Positions 47,763 through 58,232 of a DNA stretch of 64,000 bases are shown here, one piece after another. The stretch is from CAVSCD01 sp963726335 (GTDB lineage: Bacteria > Acidobacteriota > Aminicenantia > Aminicenantales > UBA8522): NCBI GenBank assembly GCA_963726335.1, contig CAVSCD010000010.1:310001-374000 (forward strand). Direction: 5' to 3'. Position numbers and translations under genes: made by a program. The stretch's first letter is position 1. Each line of letters opens with the position of its first letter. The notes beneath the pieces were generated by a model that made no database searches, had not been told where the DNA came from, and was given only the letters and a program-made list of their open reading frames with translations.

Positions 47763-50759
47763 ATGGGTCGACCACGCCAAGTGCTCCTGTGCCTGCTCGG
47801 ATTCGTCTTCCTTAGCGCGTCGCTACTCGCCCAAGTTCCCACCGGCACGATCGCCGGCACCGTCTGCGATGAACAGGGCAATCCCCTTCCCGGCTGCGCC
47901 GTCGAGGCGACGAGCGCCCGGCTCGTCGGCAAGGCGGCGGCCGTCACCGACGCCAACGGCGTCTACCGGCTGTTCGCCCTCACCCCCGGCACATATAAAA
48001 TCACCTTTACGCTCGCGGGGTTTAAACCCCTAACTCGCGACGGCATCGTCGTCTCACTCGAGCAGACGGTCAAGCTCGATGCCGGCCTCGAGTTGGGGCC
48101 ATCGAGGAGCAGGTCACCGTCGTCGGCCAAACCCCGCTCATCGACGTCAAGACGACGGTCAAGGGCATGACCATGACCCGGGAGACGTTCCAGATCCTGC
48201 CCAAGGGACGTGACTTTGATTCCCTTATCGGCGCCGTCCCCGGCGTCGCCAACGAGCCGATGCTCGGCGGGTTCTCGGTCGACGGCGCCTCGGGGCTCGA
48301 AAACATGTTCTACGTGGACGGGACGGACATCGGCGAGACTCGGAAAGGCTCCGGAGCGAGAGCGTCGCTTTCGAGTTCGTCGAGGAAGTCCAGGTCAAAG
48401 CCTCCGGCTACCAGGCCGAGTTCGGCGGCGCCATGGGCGGCGTCGTCAACGTCATCACCCGCCAGGGCGGAAACACCTACCACGGGGACCTCCTCGGCTT
48501 CTACAGCGGCTCGGCGCTCAACGGAAAAGAGAGGGACACCCTCCGCTACAATCCCTATGACATCTACGTGGCCGAATACGTCAATTACCAGGACCTCTAC
48601 GGCAAGGACAAAGTGGACCGCATCGAGGGCGGGTTCAGCCTGGGCGGGTATGTTCTCAAGGACAGGCTTTGGTTTTTCGGGTCATTTCTACCCGTATTTC
48701 TAAACACGACGCGGCATGTCGTCTTTACAACGACCCTCGAGGAAGGCGATTATACTCAAAAGTATCAGTACTGGAATTTCCAGGCCAAGCTCACGGCCCA
48801 ACCGCTCAAGTTCATGCGGGTGGGCGCGAGCTTCATCAACAACTCTTATAAATACAAGGGGGCGCTGCCGAATCGCGACGGGACGAGCGACCCGACCGAC
48901 TTCTGGCCGGATTATGGGTTCACCTTCCCCCGGTGGTCCGCGTCAGCTTACGTGGACCTGACGCTGGGCAACAACCTGCTTTTGAGCTTCCGCGGCGGCT
49001 CCTACTATACCAATATCACTGACCAACAGGTCCAGCCCCAAGGGCCTCGATATTTAATGTCCGGGACGGGTCCGGCGGTTTACCCGGAGATCCCTGCGGA
49101 ATATCAGAAGCCCGTCGGTTGGTCCAATTACCGTTCCACAAACGTGCTCGAGCGGGCGATCCGGCCGAGATCCCATGTCGACGGCGACGCCAGCTATTTT
49201 CTCGAACTGGCCGGGGAGCATGCCTGGAAATTCGGGGTCTCCTGGACTCGCGTTGGCGACGACACGCTGAACGCCTCAAGTATCCGACCTGTCCACAAAT
49301 CGGACTTTTCTGGAACCGTTCGGCTCGTCCTGACCGGGGTCAACTATGGCCGGGGAAAGTACGGTTATTACCAGGTCCGAGGCAACGAGCTAACTGGTCC
49401 AGTGGGCAGCTATTATGATGTGATAAGCGACCGCTGGGCCATCTATCTTCAGGACAGCTGGACGATCGCCGGCCGGTTCACGTTGAATGCCGGCCTGCGG
49501 ACCGAAAGCGAATATGTCCCCAACTACGATGCCGGGCCCACCGTACCATATTCCCGGCCGATCAACTTCCATTTCGGGGACAAACTGGCGCCGCGCCTGG
49601 GGTTTGTCTGGGATGTGAAGGGGGACGCCAGCCTCAAGGTGTTCGGGAGTTACGGTCTCTACTACGACGTCATGAAGCTCTACGCCGCCTCCTTCTACTT
49701 CGGAGGCGTGAGATCGCTTTATGCTTATTACACCCTGGACGACTATGAGTGGGATAAGATCGGGGTGAACGGATACTATCCCGGCACGCTGCTCACAACC
49801 TATAACTGGTTTCAGCATTATGAGAATTACGGCGTGGACCCGAACATCAAGCCGATGAGCCAGCGCGAGTTCTCTTTCGGGGCGGAAAAACAACTCATGG
49901 AAAACTTGTCGGCGACGGTGCGCGTCGTCCAGAAACACCTCCGGTACGCGATCGAGGACGTGGGGGTTCGCGAGGTCGGGGTCGGTGAAATTTATTATAC
50001 GGCAAACCCCGGCTACGGCTATACGCAGTGGACCACCAACGGCGGGAAGTTCGACCCGACATATCCCGAAACGCCCAAGGCCAAGCGCGAATACTGGGCC
50101 GTCAACTTCAGCCTGGACAAGAGGTTCGCCAACAACTGGCTGGCCGGATTTTCCTACACCTGGAGCCGGCTGACGGGAAACTACTCCGGATTGGCCAGCT
50201 CCGATGAGTGGGGCCGCTCCGAACCATACGTAGAAAGGTATTTCGACCTGTGGCACATGGCCTACGATAAAAACATGACGCCTATTGACGGGCCGCTCAA
50301 CACCGACCGGCCGCACTACGCCAAGTTGTTCGGAGCCTATACTCTTCCTTTCGGATTGACCGTAGGCGCGGTGGTCGCCGCTGCATGACCGGAACGCCGG
50401 TTACCGAAATTTGGACTGCCGTGGGTGATTATACCTGGAAACCGTTTGGCAGAGGGACCATGGGCCGGACGCCGTTTTTGTGGTTGACCAACTTCTATGC
50501 CGAGTACAGCTTGAAGTTCGGCAAGACGTCGCTCAACTTCAACGTCAATGTCGACAATATCTTCAACATCGCGACGTCCCAGAAGGTCTCCGAATGGCGA
50601 ACCTATTGGGATCTGGAAGTCAGCGATGAGCAACTGCTCTCGGGGAACTGGGACCTGACGACGCCGGGGATAGGTTACGAACCCGACCCGGCCTTCGGCT
50701 GGGCTTACGATTTCTATCCGCCCGTTTCGGTGCGCCTCGGCGCCCGGTTCAGCTTCTGA
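47763..50759 (+). CDS. TonB-dependent outer-membrane receptor with carboxypeptidase-regulatory N-domain (receptor 2), three frame breaks
   Basis: Paralogue of receptor 1, starting MGRPRQVLLCLLGFVFLSAS at ATG 47763 (GGAGG 5 bp upstream). CarboxypepD_reg domain (GTIAGTVCDEQGNPLPGCAV), plug (VTVVGQTPLIDVKTT, VDGASGLENMFYVDGTDIGE) and a barrel ending LGARFSF before TGA 50757-50759. Breaks near 48097 (one G missing in GGGG), 48350 and 50385. Between 48433 and 50388 the frame is unbroken for about 650 residues. Similarity to receptor 1 is strong through the plug and the ends of the barrel and weaker in extracellular-loop-like segments, as expected for paralogues with different ligands. Confidence 0.87.
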
Positions 50760-50855
50760 ATTCGGGGGACAGCATACATAAGACACCTAATTCGCCTGGA
50801 TACCCTCCGGCCCTCTCTCGTTTTTAACGCTCGAGGGCCCCGTGAGGGTGCCGGA

Positions 50856-50884
50856 TTGACACCCACCTCATAAATCAATATTCT
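50856..50884 (+). promoter_or_regulatory. kinase-array promoter, copy 4
   Basis: TTGACA (50856-50861), 17 bp, TATTCT (50879-50884), 28 bp before the kinase 6 ATG, with the same CTTTGGCCAAGTTAGCG tail as other copies. Confidence 0.7.
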
Positions 50885-50912
50885 TTGGCCAAGTTAGCGA
50901 TCGGCAAGAAGA

Positions 50913-53900
50913 ATGGCGACCAAGTGTCCCAAGTGCAAGTTCGATAATCCCCCGGACACCTCCTTTTGCGGCAGGTGCGGGACGAGGATTTCGGGGACAC
51001 GAAATGATGGGGACAGTCCCCGTTCGGGGACTGTCCCCATCAGAAGAACGTCATCGATCTCCGTCACTAAAACGCTCGAAACAACCCCGGAAGGGTTAGG
51101 CAACCGGGCGCTATTTGCCGGGAGGTTCGAGCTTATCGAAGAACTGGGCGCCGGCGGGATGGGCATCGTCTACCGGGCCTACGATAAGGAAGTCGGCGAG
51201 GAGATCGCCCTCAAGGTCCTTCATCCTGATATCGCCGTCGACGAGAAGACAGTCGATCGCTTCCGAAACGAGATCAAACTGGCCCGCCGGATCACCCACA
51301 AGAACGTCTGCCGGATGCACGAGCTCCACCAGGACGGCAAAGAACTGTTCATCACGATGGAGTATGTGCCGGGACAGGACCTCAAGGGACTGATCCAGGA
51401 GAGCGGAGCGCTCCCGGCCGGGAGAGCCATCTCCATCGCCAAGCAGGTCTGCGAAGGGCTAGCCGAAGCCCACGACCTGGGCGTCATCCACCGGGACCTT
51501 AAGCCCCAGAACATCATGGTGGATAAGGAGGGGAACGCCAAGATCATGGACTTCGGGATCGCCCGCTCCCTCCGAACCGCCGGCATGACCGCCGAGGGCA
51601 TGATCATCGGGACGCCGGAGTACATGGCGCCGGAGCAGGTCGAGGGGCAAGACGCCGATCAGCGGACCGATATCTACGCGCTGGGCGCCATCCTCTTCGA
51701 GATGGTCACGGGACGGGTGCCCTTCGAGGGCGACTCTCCCCTGTCGGTCGCCTATAAGCACAAGAACGAACCGCCAATCCCTCCCCGAAAACTCAACGCC
51801 CAGGTCCCCGAGCCCTCAACGGCCTGATCCTCCGCTGCCTGGAGAAAGAAAAGGAAAATCGCTACCAGACCGCCGACGAGGTCCTGGCCGACCTTATCCG
51901 TATCGAAGACGGCCTCCCCATCTCCGAGCGGGTCATCCTCAAAGCCCGCCCCACGATCCATATCACCCGCGAAAAGCCCACGGGCGTCAGGCGCTTCCTC
52001 ATCCCGGCGCTCGCGCTACTCGTTCTCGCCGCTGGCGGAGCCGCCGTCTGGCGCTTTCTCCTTCGCCCACCCGGGCCCGCGCTCGCCAACATGGAAAACT
52101 CCATCGCCGTCATCAGCTTCGAAAACCAGACCGGCGACCAAGACGCTCGATGATTATCGGACGCTGATTCCCAACCGCCTGATCACGGGCCTGGAACAGA
52201 CGCAGAGCTTCTACGTAATGAGCGCCGAACGCCAAAGGGACATTCTCAAGCAAGTCGGCAAGCCGGGCCTGCCGTTGATTGACAGCGATGCCGGATTCGA
52301 AGTCTGCAGCAAAGATGGCGTAAAGGCCCTCGTTACCGGCAGCTTCTACAGGGCGGGGGATACATACATCACGGACGTCAAAGTCCTGGATGTTAAGACG
52401 AAGCGGCTGCTGCGGACGGCGAAAGCCCAGGGGCAGGGACCGGACAGCCTTTTTATCGGCCAGGTCGACGAGCTGAGCCGGCAGATCGCCTCCGGCCAGG
52501 GCGTCGCCAAGGAGAAGCTCGAGGCGGCCCGGCCGGCGAGTGAATTCGGCACGAATTCGCGGGAAGCCTATAAATATTACTTGCAGGGAGAGGACGAACT
52601 TACAAATTTCCAATCGAGGAAGGCCATCGCCTCGCTGGAAAAAGCGGTCGAGATCGACCCGGAATTCGCCTCCGCTTATATGGCGCTGGCCGACGCTTAC
52701 GATATGGCGGAGGACAAGCCGGCCTCCCTGCGGGCCATCGAAAAAGCCTTCTCGCTCTCCAAGAACGCCCCGGAAAAAGACAGGCTTTTCATCGAGGCCG
52801 ATCATGCCTTTAATTATGAAGAGAATGAAGAAAAGGGTATCGCCCTCCTCAAAGAGCTGGTCGCCAAGTTTCCCAAGGAGAGCGGGGCGCACCTCGCTTG
52901 GGATCCTTTATTGGGGCCCGACGCGGAAAGGCCATCGAGGAACTCAACATCGCCATGAGCCTCGACCCCGAAGAAACCTTTGCCCTGAACATCCTTGGCT
53001 ATATCTATATGAAGCGGAAAGAGTACACCAAGGCCCTGGAGTATTTCAGAAGCAGATGCGTTGCGGCCGGAAAACCTCAACTCGTATGACTCCCTGGCCG
53101 AATGCTATTTCCGCGCCGGGATGGTCGAAGAGGCCAAAGCCACCCTCCGGAAATTGAGCGAGATGCCGGGGTCGACCAGGTTTAGCCTCCGATATATCGA
53201 CGCGCTCGAGGAGGATTACGCCGAAACCCTGAGGCTGTTGGATAAGTCAGCTCGAAGTTTGCCCACCCGAGGAAAAGCCTGGAGTACATTTAGAGAGGGG
53301 GTTCTATCGGGGCTGGCTCGGGGACTTGAAGGGATCCCTGGACGACCTTCAGCGGGCCGAGGAGCTCGCCGCGGCGATGGGGCGGAAGGGAACGGTGGCT
53401 TCAGCCATGTGTATGCCGGTCATGGAACTATCTCGATCAGCACGAACTCGACCTGAGCCGGAAATCCATCGAGGAACATCACGCCTACGGCCTAAGGGAA
53501 AGGCCGAGTTCGCCGCCTTCTATGACGCTCGCTATCATGAAATTCTCGGTCATATCGAATGCGCCGAGGGAAAGGCGGATTCAGCGGCGCGCGCATTGGA
53601 AACAGATGGAGGCGCTGATCCCCAAGGTCGAGGCCGCGACTTCATCAACAGTCAGGAGGCCTTGCTGTACCAAGCGGGGTTACTTCGGGCCGAAGTGGAT
53701 TGGCCCAGGGACGCATCGACGAAGTCATCCGCCTCCTCGAACGACCCGCTCCCTTGCCCAGAACCTACGCGTCGAACCTCTTTGTTTCGTGGATCAACGT
53801 GCCCATCCACAAGGATATCCTGGCCAGGGCTTACGTCAAGAAGGGAGACGTGGATAAGGCCATCGCCGAATATGAGCGGCTGACGACCTTCGACCCGAAG

Positions 53901-54224
53901 AACGAAGTCCAGTTCCTTATCCATCCGAAATACCATTACCGGCTGGGCCTGCTGTATGAACAGAAGGGCCTGAAGGCCAAGGCCGCCGAGCGGTATCGCA
54001 AGTTTCTTGACCTCTGGAAAGCCGCCGACCCCGGCTTGCCCGAGGTCGCGGACGCCGCGCCGCGCCTCGCTACCCTGGGACGGACCTGGAGTTCAGCCGC
54101 GGCGCCGCTTCCAAAGCTTGATGCCGGCGAGGTCCTCGATCTCCTCGAAATGCCGGTTCAGAGTGAAAACCTGACAGTCGTTTTCCAAGGCTCAGGACGG
54201 CCAGATAGCAGTCGGTCAAGGTGA
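50913..54224 (+). CDS. receptor-type Ser/Thr kinase with TolB-like and TPR domains (kinase 6), many frame breaks
   Basis: Zinc ribbon C5, C8, C19, C22, linker with a perfect P1 palindrome, then the array-type kinase (GAGGMG, IALKVL, HRDLKPQN, DFGIARS, APE) unbroken to about 51815. Breaks follow near 51815 (one C missing), 52138, 52905, 53050, 53250, 53320, 53450-53560 and 53690. TM helix near 52000-52050, TolB-like SIAVISFENQTGD near 52105, TPRs of the LIHPKYHYRLGLLYEQKGLK type at the end. The normal array ending (VADAKKRLAALS) is replaced by VADAAPRLATLG and 40 further residues read antisense through vapC, to TGA 54222-54224. The true end may be nearer 54090. Confidence 0.78.
51006..51041. 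repeat. P1 palindrome inside the kinase 6 linker
   Basis: GATGGGGACAGTCCCC, loop GTTC, exact reverse complement. In frame it encodes DGDSPRSGTVPI. The arms match those at 22753-22788 exactly, but the loop is reverse-complemented, so the two copies are in opposite orientation. Confidence 0.85.
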
Positions 54225-54498
54225 ATCGTCTTCCCTTTTTTCTTAAGATCATAGGCCAGGCGTCCAGCCTTCTAGCCAGGTCTCGCATCCTTGGTCGATG
54301 ATATGAAAGGCTTCGAGGAAGTCGCCGATGACGGCGATGCTCCCGGCTGCGATTTCGCGCCCGCATCAACTCGGCCAGCACGACCTTCGGCAACAGAAGA
54401 CCTCGTGATCGTCCATAATCGCGTCTGAGAATCGGCGCCAGATCTCAGTTTCCGAGTTCCCGGAAATACTCGATCCAGACGGAGGTGTCGACCAGTAT
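54093..54498 (-). CDS. vapC: VapC-type PIN-domain toxin, several frame breaks
   Basis: Toxin RNase of a VapBC pair. The start region reads ILVDTSVWIEYFR, the classic PIN N-terminus with its first acidic residue. LLPKVVLAELM, a Glu/Gly-rich helix (DFLEAFHIIDQ) and HLTDCYLAVLSLENDCQVFT follow, the latter with the later acidic residues. At least five indels are needed to join them. The likely first codon is ATA (54498) where ATG would be expected, so the start is uncertain. The end (KLWKRRRG, TGA 54093-54095) lies tail to tail with, and overlaps, the extended reading of kinase 6. Either error-damaged or decayed. Confidence 0.65.
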
Positions 54499-54508
54499 CC
54501 TCTAGCGC

Positions 54509-54700
54509 TCACGATGGCGAATGTCCTCGTGCGTTCATATCGAACCTGAGCTTACCTTTAGCGGCCTTTATCTCCTTGATCTTCTCCCGACGAAGATAAT
54601 CCCGGACTGCTTCTTTGACGGCCGACGCTTTGCTTTTGGCCCTGGTCTTTTTCAGGAGCTGAGCCAAAATCTCATAGTCGATGGTGACGGTCGTTCGCAT
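54509..54700 (-). CDS. vapB: VapB-type antitoxin
   Basis: This 63-aa ribbon-helix-helix antitoxin starts MRTTVTIDYEILAQLLKKTR, with the rest typical of VapB (KASAVKEAVRDYLRREK). An apparent extra base near 54530 turns the expected ending DMNA-EDIRHRER (TAG 54502-54504) into DMNARGHSPS. The corrected gene would end 3 bp before vapC. VapB binds VapC and represses the operon. The pair interrupts the kinase array between kinases 6 and 7. Confidence 0.8.
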   Translation of the reverse strand: MRTTVTIDYEILAQLLKKTRAKSKASAVKEAVRDYLRREKIKEIKAAKGKLRFDMNARGHSPS

Positions 54701-54857
54701 GGCAGGTCTCCCCCGATATCGAATTTTATTATGATCTCAGACTGTGCGTTTGTACAACATAAGTTCGTGTATATCTTATGCACAATAAATTCTAAATATC
54801 TGTTCGTCTTCGCCTGAGCGTCCGGCCCATAGAACCAATCGCAGGCCTAATTCTGAG

Positions 54858-54886
54858 TTGACACCCGCCCCATAAATCAATATCCT
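54858..54886 (+). promoter_or_regulatory. kinase-array promoter, copy 5
   Basis: TTGACA (54858-54863), 17 bp, TATCCT (54881-54886), 28 bp upstream of ATG 54915. The rest of 54701-54857 is AT-rich, presumably holding the vapBC promoter on the other strand, with no ORF. Confidence 0.7.
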
Positions 54887-54914
54887 TTGCCCAAGTTAGC
54901 GGTTGGCGAACCGA

Positions 54915-57900
54915 ATGGCGACCAAGTGTCCCAAATGTCAATTTGAAAACCCGGACGGAACCGCGTACTGCGGGGAGTGCGGGGCCAGAATTCAGGGAAC
55001 GCCTACCAGAAGAATTCAGGGGACACGTACCGAATTTCAGAGAATTCGGAAGCAAGTCCCCCGAATTCTGTCCCCGAATTCTGTGCCGGCATCCGGCACC
55101 ACGCCCCCGAATTCGGAGGCGAAGAAGGCAAGTGATAGCGGCATAAGCAAACGAGGCACAAGCCGCAGCAACGCGCCCCTCTCCGTCACCAGAACGCTCG
55201 AAACCACCCCCGAAGGTTTAGGCAAAGGGGAGCTGTTCGCCGGGCGGTTTGAGCTGATCGAGGAGCTGGGCGCCGGCGGCATGGGCATCGTCTATCGCGC
55301 CTACGACAAGGAAGTCGGCGAGGAGATCGCCCTCAAGGTCCTGCACCCGGACATCGCCTTGGATGAGCGGACGGTCGACCGTTTCCGTAACGAGATCAAG
55401 CTGGCCCGCCGGATCACCCACAAGAACGTCTGCCGGATGCACGAGCTCCACCAGGACGGCAAAGAGCTGTTCATCACGATGGAGTACGTGCCGGGGCAGG
55501 ACCTCAAGGGGCTGATCGCAGAGGGCGGCGCGCTCCCGGCCGGCCGCGCCATCTCTATCGCCAAGCAGGTCTGCGAGGGGCTGGCCGAAGCCCACGACCT
55601 GGGCGTCATCCACCGGGACCTCAAGCCCCAGAACATCATGGTGGATAAAGAGGGGAACGCCAAGATCATGGACTTCGGGATCGCCCGCTCCCTGCGAACC
55701 GCCGGCATGACCGCCGAGGGGATGATCATCGGGACACCCGAGTACATGGCACCGGAGCAGGTCGAGGGCCTGGAGGCGGATCAGCGAACCGATATCTACG
55801 CGCTGGGTGCGATCATCTTCGAGATGGTGACAGGCCGGGTGCCGTTCGAGGGCGACTCTCCCCTATCGGTAGCCTATAAACATAAGAACGAAGCCCCGAT
55901 CCCTCCCCGCAAACTTAACGACGCAGGTCCCCGAGCCCCTTAACGGCCTGATCCTCCGCTGCCTGGAAAAAGAAAAAGAAAACCGCTACCAGACCGCCGA
56001 CGAAGTCCTGGCCGACCTCATCCGCATCGAAGACGGCCTCCCCATCTCCGAGCGCGTCATCCTCAAAGCGCGCCCCACGATCCATATCACCCGGGAAAAG
56101 CCGACAGGCGTCAAGCGTTTCCTCGTCCCGGCGCTCGCTCTGGTCGCGCTCCTCTCCAGCGGGGTGGTTCTTTGGAGATTTCTCCTCAAGAAAGGTGATG
56201 CAGTATCCATCAATATGGATAACTCGATCGCCGTCATCAGCTTCGAGAACCAGACCGGCGACAAGGCGCTCGACGATTATCGCGAGATCATTCCCAGCCG
56301 CCTGATCACGAGCCTGGAACAGACGCGGAGTTTTTATGTCACGCCCACCGAGCGCCTGAGAGACATCCTAAAGCAAGTCGGCAAAGGCGGCACCGAGTTC
56401 ATCGACGCCGACCTCGGTTTCGAGGTCTGCCGCAAGGATGGGGTGAAATCCCTCGTCTCGGGAAGTTACTACAGGTCCGGGCGACACATTCTATACGGAT
56501 GTCAGAGTCCTGGATGTGAAGACGAAGCGCCTCGTCCGGACGGCCAAAGCTCAGGGGCCGGCCCGGAGAGTCTTTTCCTTGGTCAAGTCGACGAGCTGAG
56601 CCGGCAGATCGCCGCGGGCCTTGGCACCACCAAGGAGAAGATCCAGGCTTCTCTCCGGCCGTCCGACGAGTTCGGCACAACCTCCAAGGAAGCCTATAGC
56701 CTTTACCTCCAGGGGTCGGAGTACCTCGATAATTGGGATTCGCTATAGAGCCCGCGAATCCCTGCAAAAAGCGGTCGAGATCGACCCGGAGTTCGCCATG
56801 GCCTATCTTCTGTTGAGCAGTGCTAATTTCGGGGGGGGAGTGCCCGACAGACCCGCCGCCACCCAGGCCCTCGAAAAAGCCCGCGCCCTGTCCAAAAATG
56901 CCACAGAAAAAGAAAGACTCCAGATCGAGGCCGAATACGCCTATCAGAACGAAGGGAACAAAGACAGATATTCTGCTTTGATCAAGGAGTACGCGGTCAA
57001 GTACCCCAAGGAAAAGGAAGCCCATGCCGCGCTCGGCTTTATATATATGTATATAGACAAGAAGCCGGAAAAGGCCATCGAAGAACTCAACATCGCCCTG
57101 AGTCTCGACCCCAACTTTGGAAGTCCTCTGAATTTACTCGGGTATTTGTATATGGGGCGGAAGGAATTCGCCAAAGCCCTGGAGTATTTCCAGCGGCAGA
57201 CGACCGCCGCGCCGGAGAATCCCAACGCGTACGACGCCTTGGCCGAATGCTATTTCCGCACCGGAAAGGTCGAAGAGGCCAAGGCCACCCTCCAGAGGTT
57301 AATTGAAAAGTCGCCAAATGCGCAGTTTGACGCCCCCCAATATATCAACGCACTCGAAGAGAACTACGCGGAAGCCTTCAGGCTGTGGGATAAAGCGCTC
57401 GAGGCGGCACCTGTTCAGGAAAGGCGAGATGTGTATTGGAGGAGAGGCGTTCTACCGAGGCTGGCTAGGGGACTTGAGCGGGTCCCTGAGCGACCTTGAG
57501 CTCGCGGAAGAGTTGGCTAGGGCCGGCGGGCAACAAGGGTAGAGTGGCAAATGCCATGTGGCTCCGCTCATGGATCTATCTCGATCAGCATGAGCTCGGA
57601 CATGAGCCGGAAATCGATCGAGGAATATCACGCCTATGGCTTAAAGGAAAGTCCGCAATTCTCAGCCTTTTATGATAGCTCTTATAATGCACTGCTCGGG
57701 CATATCGAATGTGAGGAGGGGAAGGGGGAATCAGCCGAGTTGCGCCTGAAGGAGATGGAGGCGCTGATCCCAAAGGTCAAGGTCACGAGCAGCAGCACGG
57801 CTCAGGAAGCCCTGAAATACAGAGCGGGGTTACTGCGGGCCGAGGTGATGCTGGCCCAGGGACGCGTCGATGAAGTCATCGGCTTTCTAACGAAAACACC

Positions 57901-58232
57901 GCCCCGGCCCCAGGCCTATACCTCCGGCCTTAACTATTATCCTTAAACGTGCCCTTCCTCAAGGATGTTTTGGCCAGAGCCTACGCGAAGAAAGGTGAGC
58001 TGGATAAAGCCATCGCCGAATACGAGCGGCTGACCACCTTCGACTACAGAAACGAGGCCCAGTTCCTCATCCATCCGAAATATCATTATCGGCTCGGCCT
58101 GCTGTACGAACAGAAGGGCCTGAAGGCCAAGGCCGCCGCGCGGTATCGCAAATTCCTTGACCTGTGGAAAGCCGCCGACCCCGGCTGCCCGAGGTCGCGG
58201 ACGCCACCAAGCGCCTGGCCGCGCTGAGTTGA
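54915..58232 (+). CDS. receptor-type Ser/Thr kinase with TolB-like and TPR domains (kinase 7), many frame breaks
   Basis: Starts at ATG 54915 (MATKCPKCQFENPDG), matching the other array members. An in-frame TTG at 54903 is unneeded. The longest linker of the array, about 75 residues, is built largely from P2 palindromes. The kinase motifs are complete (GAGGMG, IALKVL, HRDLKPQN, DFG, APE). Breaks near 55918, 56480 and 56555 (compensating pair), 56740, 57440, 57535, 57945 and 58183. TM helix near 56125-56175, TolB-like SIAVISFENQTGD near 56225, then TPRs (AHAALGFIYMYIDKKPEKAI). The corrected ending ADATKRLAALS stops at TGA 58230-58232. The sensor half is closest to kinase 6. Confidence 0.8.
54987..55118. 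repeat. P2 palindromes in the kinase 7 linker
   Basis: Alternating AGAATTCAGGGGACA and CCCCGAATTCTG half-sites in both orientations. An additional perfect hairpin GTGCCGG-CAT-CCGGCAC starts at 55083. All is translated in frame. Confidence 0.75.
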
